A stretch of 64,000 nucleotides of DNA from Candidatus Kapaibacterium sp. (GTDB lineage Bacteria; Bacteroidota; Ignavibacteria; Kapaibacteriales; NICIL-2), in NCBI GenBank assembly GCA_025055755.1, contig JANWWF010000001.1, forward strand, positions 476,670 through 540,669. Reading direction: 5' to 3'. Below, piece after piece: positions 1 through 8,899 of this stretch. Position 1 is the first letter of the stretch, and the number at the start of each line of letters is the position of its first letter. Position numbers and translations under genes: made by a program. The notes under the pieces are model-generated. The model was not told the origin of the DNA and ran no database searches. It was given only the letters and a program-made list of their open reading frames with translations.

Positions 1-136
1 TTGTCTAACAGAACACAAGGCGCAGGCAGTTTCTCTGGCATTTTGAAGAGCTGGCTACCATTGTATTGACTGCCAGCAGTAACTGCAATATCGCACTCTC
101 GCCTCGATTTGCTCATTTGTCATTGGAGAGTGCTGG

Positions 137-144
137 TATTTTTG
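137..144 (+). promoter_or_regulatory. Bacteroidota-type -7 promoter element of mfd
   Basis: TATTTTTG matches TAnnTTTG and sits in the extended context GTATTTTTGC. A TTTG at 116-119 lies 17 nt upstream, a plausible -33 box and the only one in the window at this spacing. The ATG at 172 follows by 27 nt, giving a short leader and supporting that start over the TTG at 109. Confidence 0.6.
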
Positions 145-171
145 CGTGCTTTGTTCACTGCATGTCTTTAT

Positions 172-3100
172 ATGCAGCACCGAATTGCCCCTTTAGAGCA
201 GGTTCTCGAGCGCATCCGCGCAACTGATTGGTACCGCACTCTTTCTACTCGTCTCCGCGCAGACCAAACCACCTCGGTCAAAACGCTCCACGGTTCACTT
301 GGCGGCTTTGTCATAGCAGCACTGCAACCAGTGCTCAATCGGCAACTTGTCGTCGTTACCGATACAGCAGAGGTGGAGCGCTGGGTACACGATCTTCGCC
401 AGTTCGACATTCCCGCTCAACAGTGCATTCCAGGGCGTCGCCGCAGAACAGATCCTGAGCACCGCGAGCTTCAGCCTGCTCTCGACGCCCTTTCGGCGTA
501 TTGGCAGGAGCGCTCCACAGTGCTTGTGCTCAGTCCTCAGTCGTGGCAATTGCGCTTGCCACCACCAGATTGGTTTTCTGCTCATGCCATCGCCATTCGC
601 CGCGGCGATACCCTGCCGTTTGAGGACTTTTGCCAATACTTGATTCTTGGTGGATACCATCGGAGCGATTATGTAACCGAAGCAGGGGAAATTTCCATAC
701 GTGGGGGCATCGTGGATGTTTTCCCGTTAGGCTGGCAATTGCCACTACGGTTTGAGTTCCTCGGCGACACGATTGAATCCATCCGCGAATTCGATCCGCT
801 TTCGCAACGAAGCATTCGCCCGGTGGAGTCTGCCTTTCTGTTTTCTGCGTATCCTCGCGATGAGCATCACTTCACCACTACGGTAGAGGACTTCATCGAA
901 CCTTCTGCCTTAGTTGTCATCGAGCATCCGGAAGAAGTCCAGCGGCAGTTTAACGAGCAAGGAACCGTTGCGCATCTTGATCGCTTTACGCGGCTTGCTA
1001 TCAATCCCCTGGGGCATGCAGATATCACCGTTCAATCATCTCCGCAACCAGCATGCCGCTCGGCGGTCGCAATGCTATACGACACTTTGCTCGAGTTAGA
1101 GCAAGCAGGTTCGCTGGTGCTCCTGTGTGCTGATAGTAGCATCCACCTGGAGCGTCTGTCGGCCCTCTTGCGCACAATGGCAGAACAGCGCCCAGCCGAG
1201 GAACAGCTTCACCTTGACCGTATTCTCCTTAGCCCACGAACGCCGGATGCGGGATTTCTGCTTGTGCGCGATGGAATTGCTGTCATTACCGAGCATGAAA
1301 TCTTCGAGCGTCGCCGTGCAGTAACAGAACAACAGTCGCGCACAAAGCTCACTCTCCGCCAGCTCCAGCAGCTTCGCCGCGGCGATTACCTGGTGCACAT
1401 TGACAAAGGCATTTGCCAATTCGACGGCTTAGAGACCATCGACATCGGTGGTCATAAGCAAGAGTGTGTACGGCTGCTCTTCGCCGATGGCGATGTGGTG
1501 TATCTGCACCTGAACTACATCACGAAGCTGGAACGTTACTCAGCAGTCGAAGGACAACCTCCTGCGCTCAGCAAACTTGGCACGCGTGAATGGGAGCGGA
1601 AAAAATCCCGCATCAAGCAAAAGCTCAAGGACCTTGCTCGCGATTTGATCGCTCTCTACGCCAAACGTAAAGCAACCCCAGGCTTTGCATTTCCGCCCGA
1701 CACGGTGTGGCAAACCGAGATGGAAGCCTCGTTCATGTATGAGGACACTCCTGACCAAGCGCGTGCAACGCAGGAAGTCAAGCGGGATATGGAATCGCCC
1801 ACGCCAATGGATCGTCTTATCTGCGGGGACGTCGGTTTTGGAAAGACAGAAATTGCCATCCGCGCTGCATTCAAGGCTGTGCAGGCAGGCAAGCAAGTTG
1901 CAGTGCTCGTTCCCACAACCATCTTAGCCCGCCAGCATTACGATACCTTTCGAGAGCGTCTGTCGCGTTACCCCGTGCGGATCGAGCTTCTAAGCCGCAT
2001 GCGCACCACCGCCGAGCAGTCGGCAATCCTACGAGACCTTGCCGAGGGGAAAGTGGACATCCTCATCGGCACCCATCGCATCCTTTCCAACGACGTGCGC
2101 TTCCGTGACTTGGGGCTACTTATCATCGACGAAGAGCAACGCTTTGGTGTGGCCGCTAAGGAAAAACTTCGCCAAATGCGCGTCAACATCGACACCTTGA
2201 CCTTGACCGCCACACCGATACCGCGGACGTTGAACTTTTCCCTTATGGGCGCCCGTGACTTAAGCATCATCGAGACACCTCCTCGAAACCGCTTGCCGAT
2301 AGAAACCGAAGTTCTTGAGTGGGACGAGGCAACGTTGCGCCACGCGATTACCCGAGAGCTGGAACGCGGCGGACAAATCTTTGTCGTCAGCGATTCAATC
2401 GAGGGAATCCCTGCAATCCAGCAGCGCCTGTTGAACCTTGTCCCCACCTTGCGCATTGGAATTGCCCATGGGCAGCTGTCTCCCAGTACCCTGGAAACGG
2501 TCGTCGAGCGATTCTTGGAGCGAAAGTATGATGTCCTTTTGGCAACCAAGATCATCGAAAATGGCTTGGACATGCCGAATGTCAACACGATTATCATCGT
2601 CAATGCCGAGCGGTTTGGTCTTGCGGAGCTATATCAGCTTCGTGGACGTGTTGGGCGATCGAATCGGCAAGCGTATTGCTACCTTGTGGTTCAGTCGCTG
2701 CGTGGTCTTAACCGACACGCACTGGAGCGTCTGCGGGCAATCGAGGAATTCACTGAATTGGGCAGTGGTTTTCAGCTTGCTCTTCGCGACTTGGAGCTGC
2801 GCGGTGCTGGCAACATCTTCGGTGCTGAGCAGAGCGGCTACATCAACGAAGTCGGTTTTGAGACCTACCACCGCATTCTCGACGAGGCAATTGCCGAACT
2901 CCGCGCAGAAGAATTCGCCGAACTTTTCCCTCAGCAAGAACGCGCCTATGTCAACGATGCTGTAGCGATCGAGCTGCCGACCGACGCTCTGCTTCCATCG
3001 TCGTACATCCCACTTGACACTGAGCGATTCGAGTGGTATAAGCGTTTGTATCGTTGCAGCTCGGCAGAAGAGCTGGCACAAATTCGTGAGGAGTTGCACG

Positions 3101-3456
3101 ATCGGTATGGAAATCTTCCTCCCGAAGCAGAGCAGCTTCTCTTTGGCGTGCATTTGCGCATTCTTGGCTCTCGCTTAGGGGCAGAACGGGTGCGCATCGA
3201 AGGCTCATTGATGAGCATTGAGCTTCCCCGCTCTGCGCCCGCGTGGTACTACCAAGAGACGTTTCCTGTGCTTGTTGCTGCCGCTGCAGAAATCAGTGGC
3301 GCCCGCTTCCGCCAAGTCAATAGTCTTGCCGTCCTTGATGTCCCTATTGCTTCGCCTGCAGAGGCAGTGGCTGCACTGGAGCGACTCTGGAGCGCAGTGC
3401 AAACGCTCCGACAAGAGTCAGGAACACGCGCAGCAGCCCTTAGAACATCTCCGTGA
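172..3456 (+). CDS. mfd: Transcription-repair coupling factor Mfd
   Basis: Mfd is a DNA translocase that pushes stalled RNA polymerase off lesions and recruits UvrA for nucleotide excision repair. The 1094-residue protein has the usual order: a UvrB-like N-terminal module (GGIVDVFPLG near residue 175), a CarD-like RNA-polymerase-interaction domain from about 398 (GDYLVHIDKGI), a RecG-like motor with Walker A GDVGFGKTE near 553, a DEEQ box near 652 and TATPIPRTL near 678, then the TRCF C-terminal domain. The ORF track opens at TTG 109, but the first 21 residues look unlike the family and a promoter element lies inside them, so ATG 172 is preferred. The 3' end overlaps the convergent sigma-54 regulator by 17 nt. 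Length is normal for the family. Confidence 0.97.
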   Translation: MQHRIAPLEQVLERIRATDWYRTLSTRLRADQTTSVKTLHGSLGGFVIAALQPVLNRQLVVVTDTAEVERWVHDLRQFDIPAQQCIPGRRRRTDPEHRELQPALDALSAYWQERSTVLVLSPQSWQLRLPPPDWFSAHAIAIRRGDTLPFEDFCQYLILGGYHRSDYVTEAGEISIRGGIVDVFPLGWQLPLRFEFLGDTIESIREFDPLSQRSIRPVESAFLFSAYPRDEHHFTTTVEDFIEPSALVVIEHPEEVQRQFNEQGTVAHLDRFTRLAINPLGHADITVQSSPQPACRSAVAMLYDTLLELEQAGSLVLLCADSSIHLERLSALLRTMAEQRPAEEQLHLDRILLSPRTPDAGFLLVRDGIAVITEHEIFERRRAVTEQQSRTKLTLRQLQQLRRGDYLVHIDKGICQFDGLETIDIGGHKQECVRLLFADGDVVYLHLNYITKLERYSAVEGQPPALSKLGTREWERKKSRIKQKLKDLARDLIALYAKRKATPGFAFPPDTVWQTEMEASFMYEDTPDQARATQEVKRDMESPTPMDRLICGDVGFGKTEIAIRAAFKAVQAGKQVAVLVPTTILARQHYDTFRERLSRYPVRIELLSRMRTTAEQSAILRDLAEGKVDILIGTHRILSNDVRFRDLGLLIIDEEQRFGVAAKEKLRQMRVNIDTLTLTATPIPRTLNFSLMGARDLSIIETPPRNRLPIETEVLEWDEATLRHAITRELERGGQIFVVSDSIEGIPAIQQRLLNLVPTLRIGIAHGQLSPSTLETVVERFLERKYDVLLATKIIENGLDMPNVNTIIIVNAERFGLAELYQLRGRVGRSNRQAYCYLVVQSLRGLNRHALERLRAIEEFTELGSGFQLALRDLELRGAGNIFGAEQSGYINEVGFETYHRILDEAIAELRAEEFAELFPQQERAYVNDAVAIELPTDALLPSSYIPLDTERFEWYKRLYRCSSAEELAQIREELHDRYGNLPPEAEQLLFGVHLRILGSRLGAERVRIEGSLMSIELPRSAPAWYYQETFPVLVAAAAEISGARFRQVNSLAVLDVPIASPAEAVAALERLWSAVQTLRQESGTRAAALRTSP

Positions 3457-4624
3457 GATTGTATTCGTGCAACTTGCGATAAAGAGTGCGCTCGCTGATT
3501 CCTAAAGCGCGCGCTGCACTCCGTCTGCTCCCGTTGAAGCGTTTGAGTGCAGCGATAATGAGGCGACGTTCCATTTCATCCAGCCGGAAATCATCGGGAT
3601 CACGTCTGCTGATGTCTTCCTCCCCTTCAGAACGAAGCGAAGATAGGACACTCTGCCACTGGGCAAAGCGCTCCGCCAGTGTGGCAAGAGCCTGGCGCAC
3701 AGCAGCCATCTCTGCGTGGAGCTGCAGCAAGGTTTGGTAGACCAACCCCAGGTCCAGTGGAGGCTGTTCTGCAGGCGGTGCACTATGCAGCACAAGCGCA
3801 CGGCTTGGCTCTGGTATCTCTTCACGCTTAAGATAACGGCGGACATCTTCTGCTGTTATACGCCGTCCCTGTCCGATAGTAACAAGCGTTTCTACCAGAT
3901 TTCGCAGTTCGCGTACATTCCCTCGCCAGTTGTGCTGCTGGAGAACTGCTATTGCCTCTGGTTCAATGCCTTCGTAGGAAATTCCTAAGCGCTCAGCTAC
4001 TTTAGTGCCGTAGTATTCTACCAGCAGTGGGATATCCTCCAGCCGCTTACGTAGAGGCGGCAGATGAATGTGCACGGCATTGAGGCGATAGAACAGGTCC
4101 TCGCGGAACCGTCCTTGGCGAACCTCATACGCAAGATCACGGTTGGTGGCTGCAATGACGCGGACATCCACCTTGATAACCTGCGTCGAGCCGAGGCGCG
4201 TAAATTCCCCGTTTTCCAGCACTCGCAGAAGTTTGACCTGGGTCCCCAGTGGCATCTCGCCGATCTCATCAAGGAACATTGTGCCACCGTTGGCAACCTC
4301 GAAAAATCCCTTCCGCTGCTCGACTGCGCCGGTGAATGCTCCCTTTTCGTGCCCAAAGAGCTCCGACTCGAGCAACGTTTCAGGAATTGCTCCACAGTTG
4401 ACGCTGATGAAAGGTGCCTTGCGGCGGGGACTCAAGCCGTGCATTGCCCGCGCGAACACATCTTTTCCTGTTCCGGTTTCGCCGGTGATAAGCACGGTCA
4501 GATCTGTCGGAGCTATTTGGAGCAGCTTTTCGATTGCTTCGAGAAGAAGCGGCGAATTCCCAACAATCCCATAGCGCAGTTGCAACAGCTGCAGTGCTGC
4601 GGATGTTGTTTGCTGTGCCGTCAT
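3440..4624 (-). CDS. Sigma-54 dependent transcriptional activator without receiver domain
   Basis: An enhancer-binding AAA+ protein of 394 residues that should remodel sigma-54 RNA polymerase. Visible are Walker A GETGTGKD (48-55), the sigma-54 contact loop GAFTGA (95-100), Walker B around FLDEIGEM (117-124) and a C-terminal Fis-type helix-turn-helix in the last 45 residues. There is no N-terminal receiver, GAF or PAS domain; only about 20 residues precede the AAA+ core, so control must come from expression or a partner. ATG 4624 is chosen because it forms an ATGA overlap with the rhodanese stop. The gene closes the operon SDR, J-domain, rhodanese, activator. Its target is unknown; I saw no convincing -24/-12 promoter in the intergenic gaps. 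Confidence 0.92.
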   Translation of the reverse strand: MTAQQTTSAALQLLQLRYGIVGNSPLLLEAIEKLLQIAPTDLTVLITGETGTGKDVFARAMHGLSPRRKAPFISVNCGAIPETLLESELFGHEKGAFTGAVEQRKGFFEVANGGTMFLDEIGEMPLGTQVKLLRVLENGEFTRLGSTQVIKVDVRVIAATNRDLAYEVRQGRFREDLFYRLNAVHIHLPPLRKRLEDIPLLVEYYGTKVAERLGISYEGIEPEAIAVLQQHNWRGNVRELRNLVETLVTIGQGRRITAEDVRRYLKREEIPEPSRALVLHSAPPAEQPPLDLGLVYQTLLQLHAEMAAVRQALATLAERFAQWQSVLSSLRSEGEEDISRRDPDDFRLDEMERRLIIAALKRFNGSRRSAARALGISERTLYRKLHEYNLTEMF

Positions 4625-5283
4625 GGTTCCCGTGGAGCATCTGGTTTGCTTGAATACTCGTTCCATCCACCGGTGTAGATGAACACGTGCTCAAAGCCGA
4701 TACTTTTGAGCACTTCTGACAACTTATGGCTCAGCTCACAGTTGCCTCCACCACAGTAGGTCACCACCGGTCGGCGCTTATCGAGGCTGTAGAGCATTTG
4801 CATCATCGAGCTGCGATATGTCGGGTCCAGCTCGAAAAGCTGGATGTCCACATTCTGTGCGCGCGGAATGTGTCCTTGGTCGAACTCGTCACGGCGTCGT
4901 GCATCGAAGAAAAGGACGTCTTCGTTGCGCAGCATCATAAGCACCTGCTTGTAGGTCACCGCGCGAATGCCGCCTTGTTCGGAAGGCGATATTGCATCAT
5001 TCTTGGGTGGAAGTCGTGGCTCGGTGCGCTGCTGGAGGGATGTATCTGCTGGTCGTATGCGCTGTGCTCCTGGTAAAGTGTCCCGCTTCGCAGCAGCCGC
5101 AGTGGTGTCGGTCAGTTGCAGCGGCAATAGCGACACAAGTGCCTCGGTGCTGAGGGTGTCCATCACGCGTGGCTGCCGAATCCACGGCAGTGGCTTGACG
5201 GAAAAGGCAGCATTGTACACCACTGCCAGCACTACGGCAGTGCCAATGATGATTGCTGCATCGCGGAGCGTTGTTTTCAGCAT
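4621..5283 (-). CDS. Membrane-anchored rhodanese-domain protein
   Basis: A 220-residue protein with an N-terminal hydrophobic segment (about residues 9-26), a Pro/Gln-rich linker to about 105, and one rhodanese domain to the end. The domain has the N-terminal signature FFDARRRDEFDQGHIP (125-140) and an active-site loop CGGGNC starting at Cys177, so it keeps the persulfide-forming cysteine. Rhodaneses move sulfane sulfur or act as protein-interaction modules; the substrate cannot be told here. The topology suggests a domain held outside the cytoplasm, which is inference. It lies 10 nt after the J-domain gene and overlaps the sigma-54 activator by 4 nt. Confidence 0.88.
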   Translation of the reverse strand: MLKTTLRDAAIIIGTAVVLAVVYNAAFSVKPLPWIRQPRVMDTLSTEALVSLLPLQLTDTTAAAAKRDTLPGAQRIRPADTSLQQRTEPRLPPKNDAISPSEQGGIRAVTYKQVLMMLRNEDVLFFDARRRDEFDQGHIPRAQNVDIQLFELDPTYRSSMMQMLYSLDKRRPVVTYCGGGNCELSHKLSEVLKSIGFEHVFIYTGGWNEYSSKPDAPREP

Positions 5284-5293
5284 CGGAGGTAGC

Positions 5294-5662
5294 TCAGAGA
5301 TTGCGAACTGCCTTCAAAATTGCATAAGCGCGGTTTATCTCCTGTGCTCGTTGCTCCGCCCAGCGACGTTGCTGGTCAGGAGCAGAAGCATAGCGATCAG
5401 GATGCACACGGGCAATCGCACGGCGATAGGCTGCTTTGATCTCAGCATTCGTCGCCGATGGCGGCACGCCAAGTGTGCGATATGCCCATTCGACAATGCC
5501 GCTTGTTCGGGGCGGAGGTGGTTGTGTCCGCGGTTGATGGAGCTCCTCGATAATGCGACGAAGTTCTTCATCCTCGATCGTAGCATACGAGGTTGAGGAT
5601 GCACTCCGCCCGGCCGAGAGCTCTGCCCGAAGAATGCGAAGGATGCGCTCGAGAATACCCAT
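5294..5662 (-). CDS. Small J-domain protein
   Basis: A 122-residue protein whose second half (about 56-120) is a J domain with the HPD motif at 87-89, followed by helix III/IV sequence ending AYAILKAV. The first 50 residues are a basic/amphipathic helix and a Pro-rich linker. There is no Gly/Phe region, zinc finger or substrate-binding domain, so it is not a general DnaJ but a specialised DnaK co-chaperone recruiting Hsp70 to a specific client (family knowledge). Its ATG directly abuts the SDR stop codon, so the two are very likely translated from one mRNA. Confidence 0.88.
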   Translation of the reverse strand: MGILERILRILRAELSAGRSASSTSYATIEDEELRRIIEELHQPRTQPPPPRTSGIVEWAYRTLGVPPSATNAEIKAAYRRAIARVHPDRYASAPDQQRRWAEQRAQEINRAYAILKAVRNL

Positions 5663-6436
5663 TTACGTTCGGCGGTGTACCATGGTGCTACTTGCTTGGT
5701 CACGTGGCATGATTAAGACGTCATGGATGCTCACGTGCGGCGGTCGCGTTGCACAAAACAGGGCAACTTCTGCTACATCGCGCGCCGTCAGCGGCTTCAT
5801 GCCTGCATAGACGGATGCTGCCCGCTCTGTATTTCCTCGGAATCGCACGATGGAAAATTCCGTTTCCACCATGCCCGGATCGATGTTCGTCACGCGCACG
5901 CCTGTGCCGAGCAAGTCCATTTGCATTGCTTCGCTGAGTGCGCGGACAGCGTGCTTGGTGGCACAATAGACGTTGCCCATCGGATAGACTTGCCGTCCTG
6001 CTATCGAGCCGATGTTGATAATCATCCCCTCCCCCCGTTCAATCATGCCGGGAAGAATCAGCCGCGTGACCGTCAGAAGTCCCCGAATGTTGGTGTCGAT
6101 CATCTCGTCCCAATCGTCGAAACTACCGTTTTGGATTGGTGTCAGCCCTCGCGCCAGCCCGGCATTGTTGATGAGGATGTCCACTGCTTGCCACTCTGAG
6201 GGCAGTGCATGCAGGGCTGTTTCCACCGCTTGCCGATCGCGGACGTCGCACACAACGGGCAGCGTCGAGCGTCCCGTGTGCTCTTCGATGTGGCGAGCAA
6301 TCTGGCGAAGTTTTTCCTCCCGGCGTGCAAGGAGGATAACGCGCGAGCCCGCCTCGGCAAATATCTCCGCACAGGCATGCCCTATGCCACTCGAGGCACC
6401 AGTTACCAGCGAAATACGACCTTCCAACGGTTTCAT
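5663..6436 (-). CDS. Short-chain dehydrogenase/reductase (SDR family)
   Basis: A classical SDR of 257 residues. It has the cofactor motif TGASSGIG (12-19), NNAG (90-93), and the catalytic Ser144, Tyr157 and Lys161 (YCATK), so it should be an active NAD(P)H-dependent oxidoreductase; it resembles the YdfG/serine-dehydrogenase-like group, but the substrate is not decidable. The ORF track extends 91 residues upstream with non-family sequence; ATG 6436 (MKPLEGRISL) is the natural start and has a TAnnTTTG element 31 nt before it. It is the first gene of a four-gene minus-strand unit and is divergent from the M16-like gene. Confidence 0.92.
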   Translation of the reverse strand: MKPLEGRISLVTGASSGIGHACAEIFAEAGSRVILLARREEKLRQIARHIEEHTGRSTLPVVCDVRDRQAVETALHALPSEWQAVDILINNAGLARGLTPIQNGSFDDWDEMIDTNIRGLLTVTRLILPGMIERGEGMIINIGSIAGRQVYPMGNVYCATKHAVRALSEAMQMDLLGTGVRVTNIDPGMVETEFSIVRFRGNTERAASVYAGMKPLTARDVAEVALFCATRPPHVSIHDVLIMPRDQASSTMVHRRT

Positions 6437-6466
6437 CGCAATGCCACAAACAATGCAGAAGGAAAG

Positions 6467-6474
6467 CAAAACTA
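6467..6474 (-). promoter_or_regulatory. -7 promoter element for the SDR operon
   Basis: On the minus strand this reads TAGTTTTG in the context GTAGTTTTGC, matching the extended consensus seen across the window. It lies 31 nt before the SDR start. No matching -33 TTTG is visible. Confidence 0.5.
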
Positions 6475-6498
6475 CAGCTACTGCTGCGCTATTTGTCC

Positions 6499-6506
6499 TA
6501 TCTTTG
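6499..6506 (+). promoter_or_regulatory. -7 promoter element for the M16-like/moxR unit
   Basis: TATCTTTG followed by C matches TAnnTTTG, 27 nt before the ATG at 6533. It lies back to back with the SDR promoter, with the two elements only 24 nt apart, so the divergent units may share control. Confidence 0.5.
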
Positions 6507-6532
6507 CGGGCAAGTGTCTTTTCTGACAAGCG

Positions 6533-7864
6533 ATGCAGGCAGTACCACGGTTGGACGCACCTTCCTATCGTTTTCCCGAGCCAACGGTGACCACAACGTC
6601 CCGCGGCGCCCGTATCCTGCTTTTGCCTATGCCAACAGCGACAACGGTCACCATTGGTGCTATGGTCACCGAAGGCTCGGCGACCGAGCCAGAGCTTGGC
6701 ATGGCACATGTCGTCGCAGCACTTCTTTCGCGTGGCACGCGCCGCCGCAGTGAAGCAGAGTTTGTTGCAGCTATCGATCGGCTCGGCGCATCGTACAATG
6801 CCACTGCAACGCGACGGAGTATTAGCGCATGCATCGTGGGGCTACCGGAGCACCTGCCGCAGCTTGTCGAGCTACTGGCTGAGTCCATCCTGGAGCCAGC
6901 GTTCGACGAAGCAGAGCTGGAAAAGGTCCGCACGTTCACACTGGCGTCTTTCCCGGTGCTTCTGGCTGATGCCAGCTACCGCGCACGCCGCATCTTTCAG
7001 AAACTCCGCTACCCTGGCCACCCTTACGGACGCCCTCCGCAGGGCACACCGGCAACGGTAGCCCGTATCAGCGCCACTGCTATTCGCCAGTGGTACGATC
7101 ATCTTCGCACCCGCTGTGGCTGGCGCATAATCGTTATCGGCGCTTTTACCCCTGACAAAATCACCGCGCAGCTGGAACAGCAGTTCGGCGCACTTTGCGA
7201 TGCACCGCGGACGACGCTCCCCCCGCCCTCAGAGCCATCTCCCGCGATCGGTATCGGGCAAAGCGTGCTAACCGAGCAAGTAGAGCTTCGGCTGGGGCAT
7301 GGAACGGTGCCCTACACCAGTCCAGATTACGCTGCCACCCTGCTGATTGCCACTGCATTTGCCGGCCACTTCCGCTCGCGCGTCAATCTGCTCCTCCGCG
7401 AGCAAGAAGGGCTCACCTACGGCGCCTACGGGATGTTGATGGCAAGCAAATCGAGCGGAACGTTCTCGGTCGCAACCAGCACAACACCGCCGAACGTGTC
7501 TCGTGCGATGGACCTTTTGCTCGAGCAGTGGCGCCGCCTTGCCATAGAGCCATTTTCCGAGGAGGAACTCCATCACGCTCGCCAGTACCTTTTTGGCAAC
7601 TTCTGGCGGAGTGTCGAAACACCCGACGCTGTTGCTTCGATTGCCATCGAGCTGGCACTCAATGACCTTCCGCCGGACTTCTACACGCACCTATTCCGCA
7701 CGATGGCGACCCTCACCCCCGACGACCTGCTACCGGTCCAGCAGCGCGTGTTCGATCCAGCGCAGCTATTGGTAGCTGCTGTTGGCGATCAAGATATGCT
7801 GGCGCACACCCTGGCAGCCTATGGCACGCCGGTGCCGGTCTTGCTCGAAGAGGAGCAACAATAA
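6533..7864 (+). CDS. M16 family (insulinase-like) protein lacking the zinc motif
   Basis: A 443-residue protein with the two-lobe M16B layout: an N-terminal lobe aligning to G-x-x-H-F-L-E-H...GT..R, and a C-terminal lobe with LLLREQEGLTYG, which carries the Arg and Tyr that bind substrate in the family. The catalytic HxxEH is replaced by HVVAA within GMAHVVAALL, so zinc binding and peptidase activity are not expected. In bacterial and mitochondrial M16B pairs one subunit keeps HxxEH and the other keeps R/Y; this looks like the latter type, but no catalytic partner lies in the window. No signal peptide is obvious. It starts 27 nt after a promoter element and precedes moxR. Confidence 0.85.
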   Translation: MQAVPRLDAPSYRFPEPTVTTTSRGARILLLPMPTATTVTIGAMVTEGSATEPELGMAHVVAALLSRGTRRRSEAEFVAAIDRLGASYNATATRRSISACIVGLPEHLPQLVELLAESILEPAFDEAELEKVRTFTLASFPVLLADASYRARRIFQKLRYPGHPYGRPPQGTPATVARISATAIRQWYDHLRTRCGWRIIVIGAFTPDKITAQLEQQFGALCDAPRTTLPPPSEPSPAIGIGQSVLTEQVELRLGHGTVPYTSPDYAATLLIATAFAGHFRSRVNLLLREQEGLTYGAYGMLMASKSSGTFSVATSTTPPNVSRAMDLLLEQWRRLAIEPFSEEELHHARQYLFGNFWRSVETPDAVASIAIELALNDLPPDFYTHLFRTMATLTPDDLLPVQQRVFDPAQLLVAAVGDQDMLAHTLAAYGTPVPVLLEEEQQ

Positions 7865-7918
7865 ATTTTGCCGCCATGTGTCAATCGAAGCCGTTGTTTC
7901 ATTCCCTCGCTGATTTCC

Positions 7919-8899
7919 ATGCAGTCTGACATCGAACAGCTCAAAGAGCTTGGTAACGCAATCGCAAAAGTTCGCACACAAATCGCTCGCGTCATCGTCG
8001 GGCAAGAGCGTATCATCGAGCAGCTCCTGATTAGCCTCTTTGCGCAGGGGCATTGCTTGTTGGTTGGTGTTCCCGGCTTGGCGAAAACATTGCTGGTCCG
8101 CACGCTGGCAGATACGCTGGACCTGAAATTTTCCCGCATTCAATTCACCCCAGACCTTATGCCCAGCGACATCACGGGCACCGAGGTTATCGAGGAAAAC
8201 ATTTCCACCGGCACAAAGCAGTTTCGCTTCATCCGGGGACCGGTGTTCGCGAACATCGTCCTTGCCGATGAAATCAACCGCACGCCCCCCAAAACCCAGG
8301 CAGCTCTGCTGGAAGCAATGCAAGAGCACCGCGTCACCGCGGCAGGAGTTACCTATCCCCTCGAAGAGCCGTTTTTCGTGTTAGCCACGCAAAACCCCAT
8401 CGAGCAGGAGGGCACCTATCCCTTGCCCGAAGCCCAGCTCGACCGCTTCATGTTCATGCTGGTGCTGGATTATCCCTCGTTCGAGGAGGAAGTGCAGATC
8501 GTCCGCACCACGACGCTGGAGTCTATGCCAACGGTGGAAAAGGTGCTCCACGCTGCCGACATTGTGCGGTACCAACGATTCGTTCGTCGCGTGCCAGTTG
8601 CCGATAACCTCATCGAGTATGCCGTCCGCCTGGTGCAGGCTACTCGTCCCCAAACCTCGCGCCATGAGCTGGTCCGCCGCTATGTGAGCTACGGTGCCGG
8701 TCCACGCGCATCGCAGTACTTGATTCTCGGCGCCAAGACTCGCGCCGCGCTCGAGGGTCGTTTCACCCCAGAGATTGCCGATATCCATGCAATTGCCCCC
8801 GCCGTTTTGAGCCATCGCATCGTACTGAACTTCCAGGCGGAAGCCGAAAATGTCACTGCGCCGCAGCTTATCCAGGAGCTTCTTGCAACGCTCGATTAG
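7919..8899 (+). CDS. MoxR family AAA+ ATPase
   Basis: A 326-residue MoxR ATPase with Walker A GVPGLAKT (50-57), Walker B around IVLADEIN (113-120), the sensor region ATQNP and a C-terminal lid domain. MoxR proteins act as chaperones that mature or insert metal cofactors, usually with VWA-domain partners and a DUF58 protein encoded next to them. Here neither follows: the next locus is degraded. A VWA protein is encoded at 47359-48453. ATG 7919 (MQSDIEQLKE) is preferred to the TTG at 7868 in the ORF track, because the 17 extra residues are not family-like. It is probably co-transcribed with the M16-like gene 54 nt upstream. Confidence 0.93.
   Translation: MQSDIEQLKELGNAIAKVRTQIARVIVGQERIIEQLLISLFAQGHCLLVGVPGLAKTLLVRTLADTLDLKFSRIQFTPDLMPSDITGTEVIEENISTGTKQFRFIRGPVFANIVLADEINRTPPKTQAALLEAMQEHRVTAAGVTYPLEEPFFVLATQNPIEQEGTYPLPEAQLDRFMFMLVLDYPSFEEEVQIVRTTTLESMPTVEKVLHAADIVRYQRFVRRVPVADNLIEYAVRLVQATRPQTSRHELVRRYVSYGAGPRASQYLILGAKTRAALEGRFTPEIADIHAIAPAVLSHRIVLNFQAEAENVTAPQLIQELLATLD

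Noticed and set aside
4064-4678. 204-codon plus-strand ORF
   Set aside because: Antisense to the sigma-54 activator, no start context or family features.
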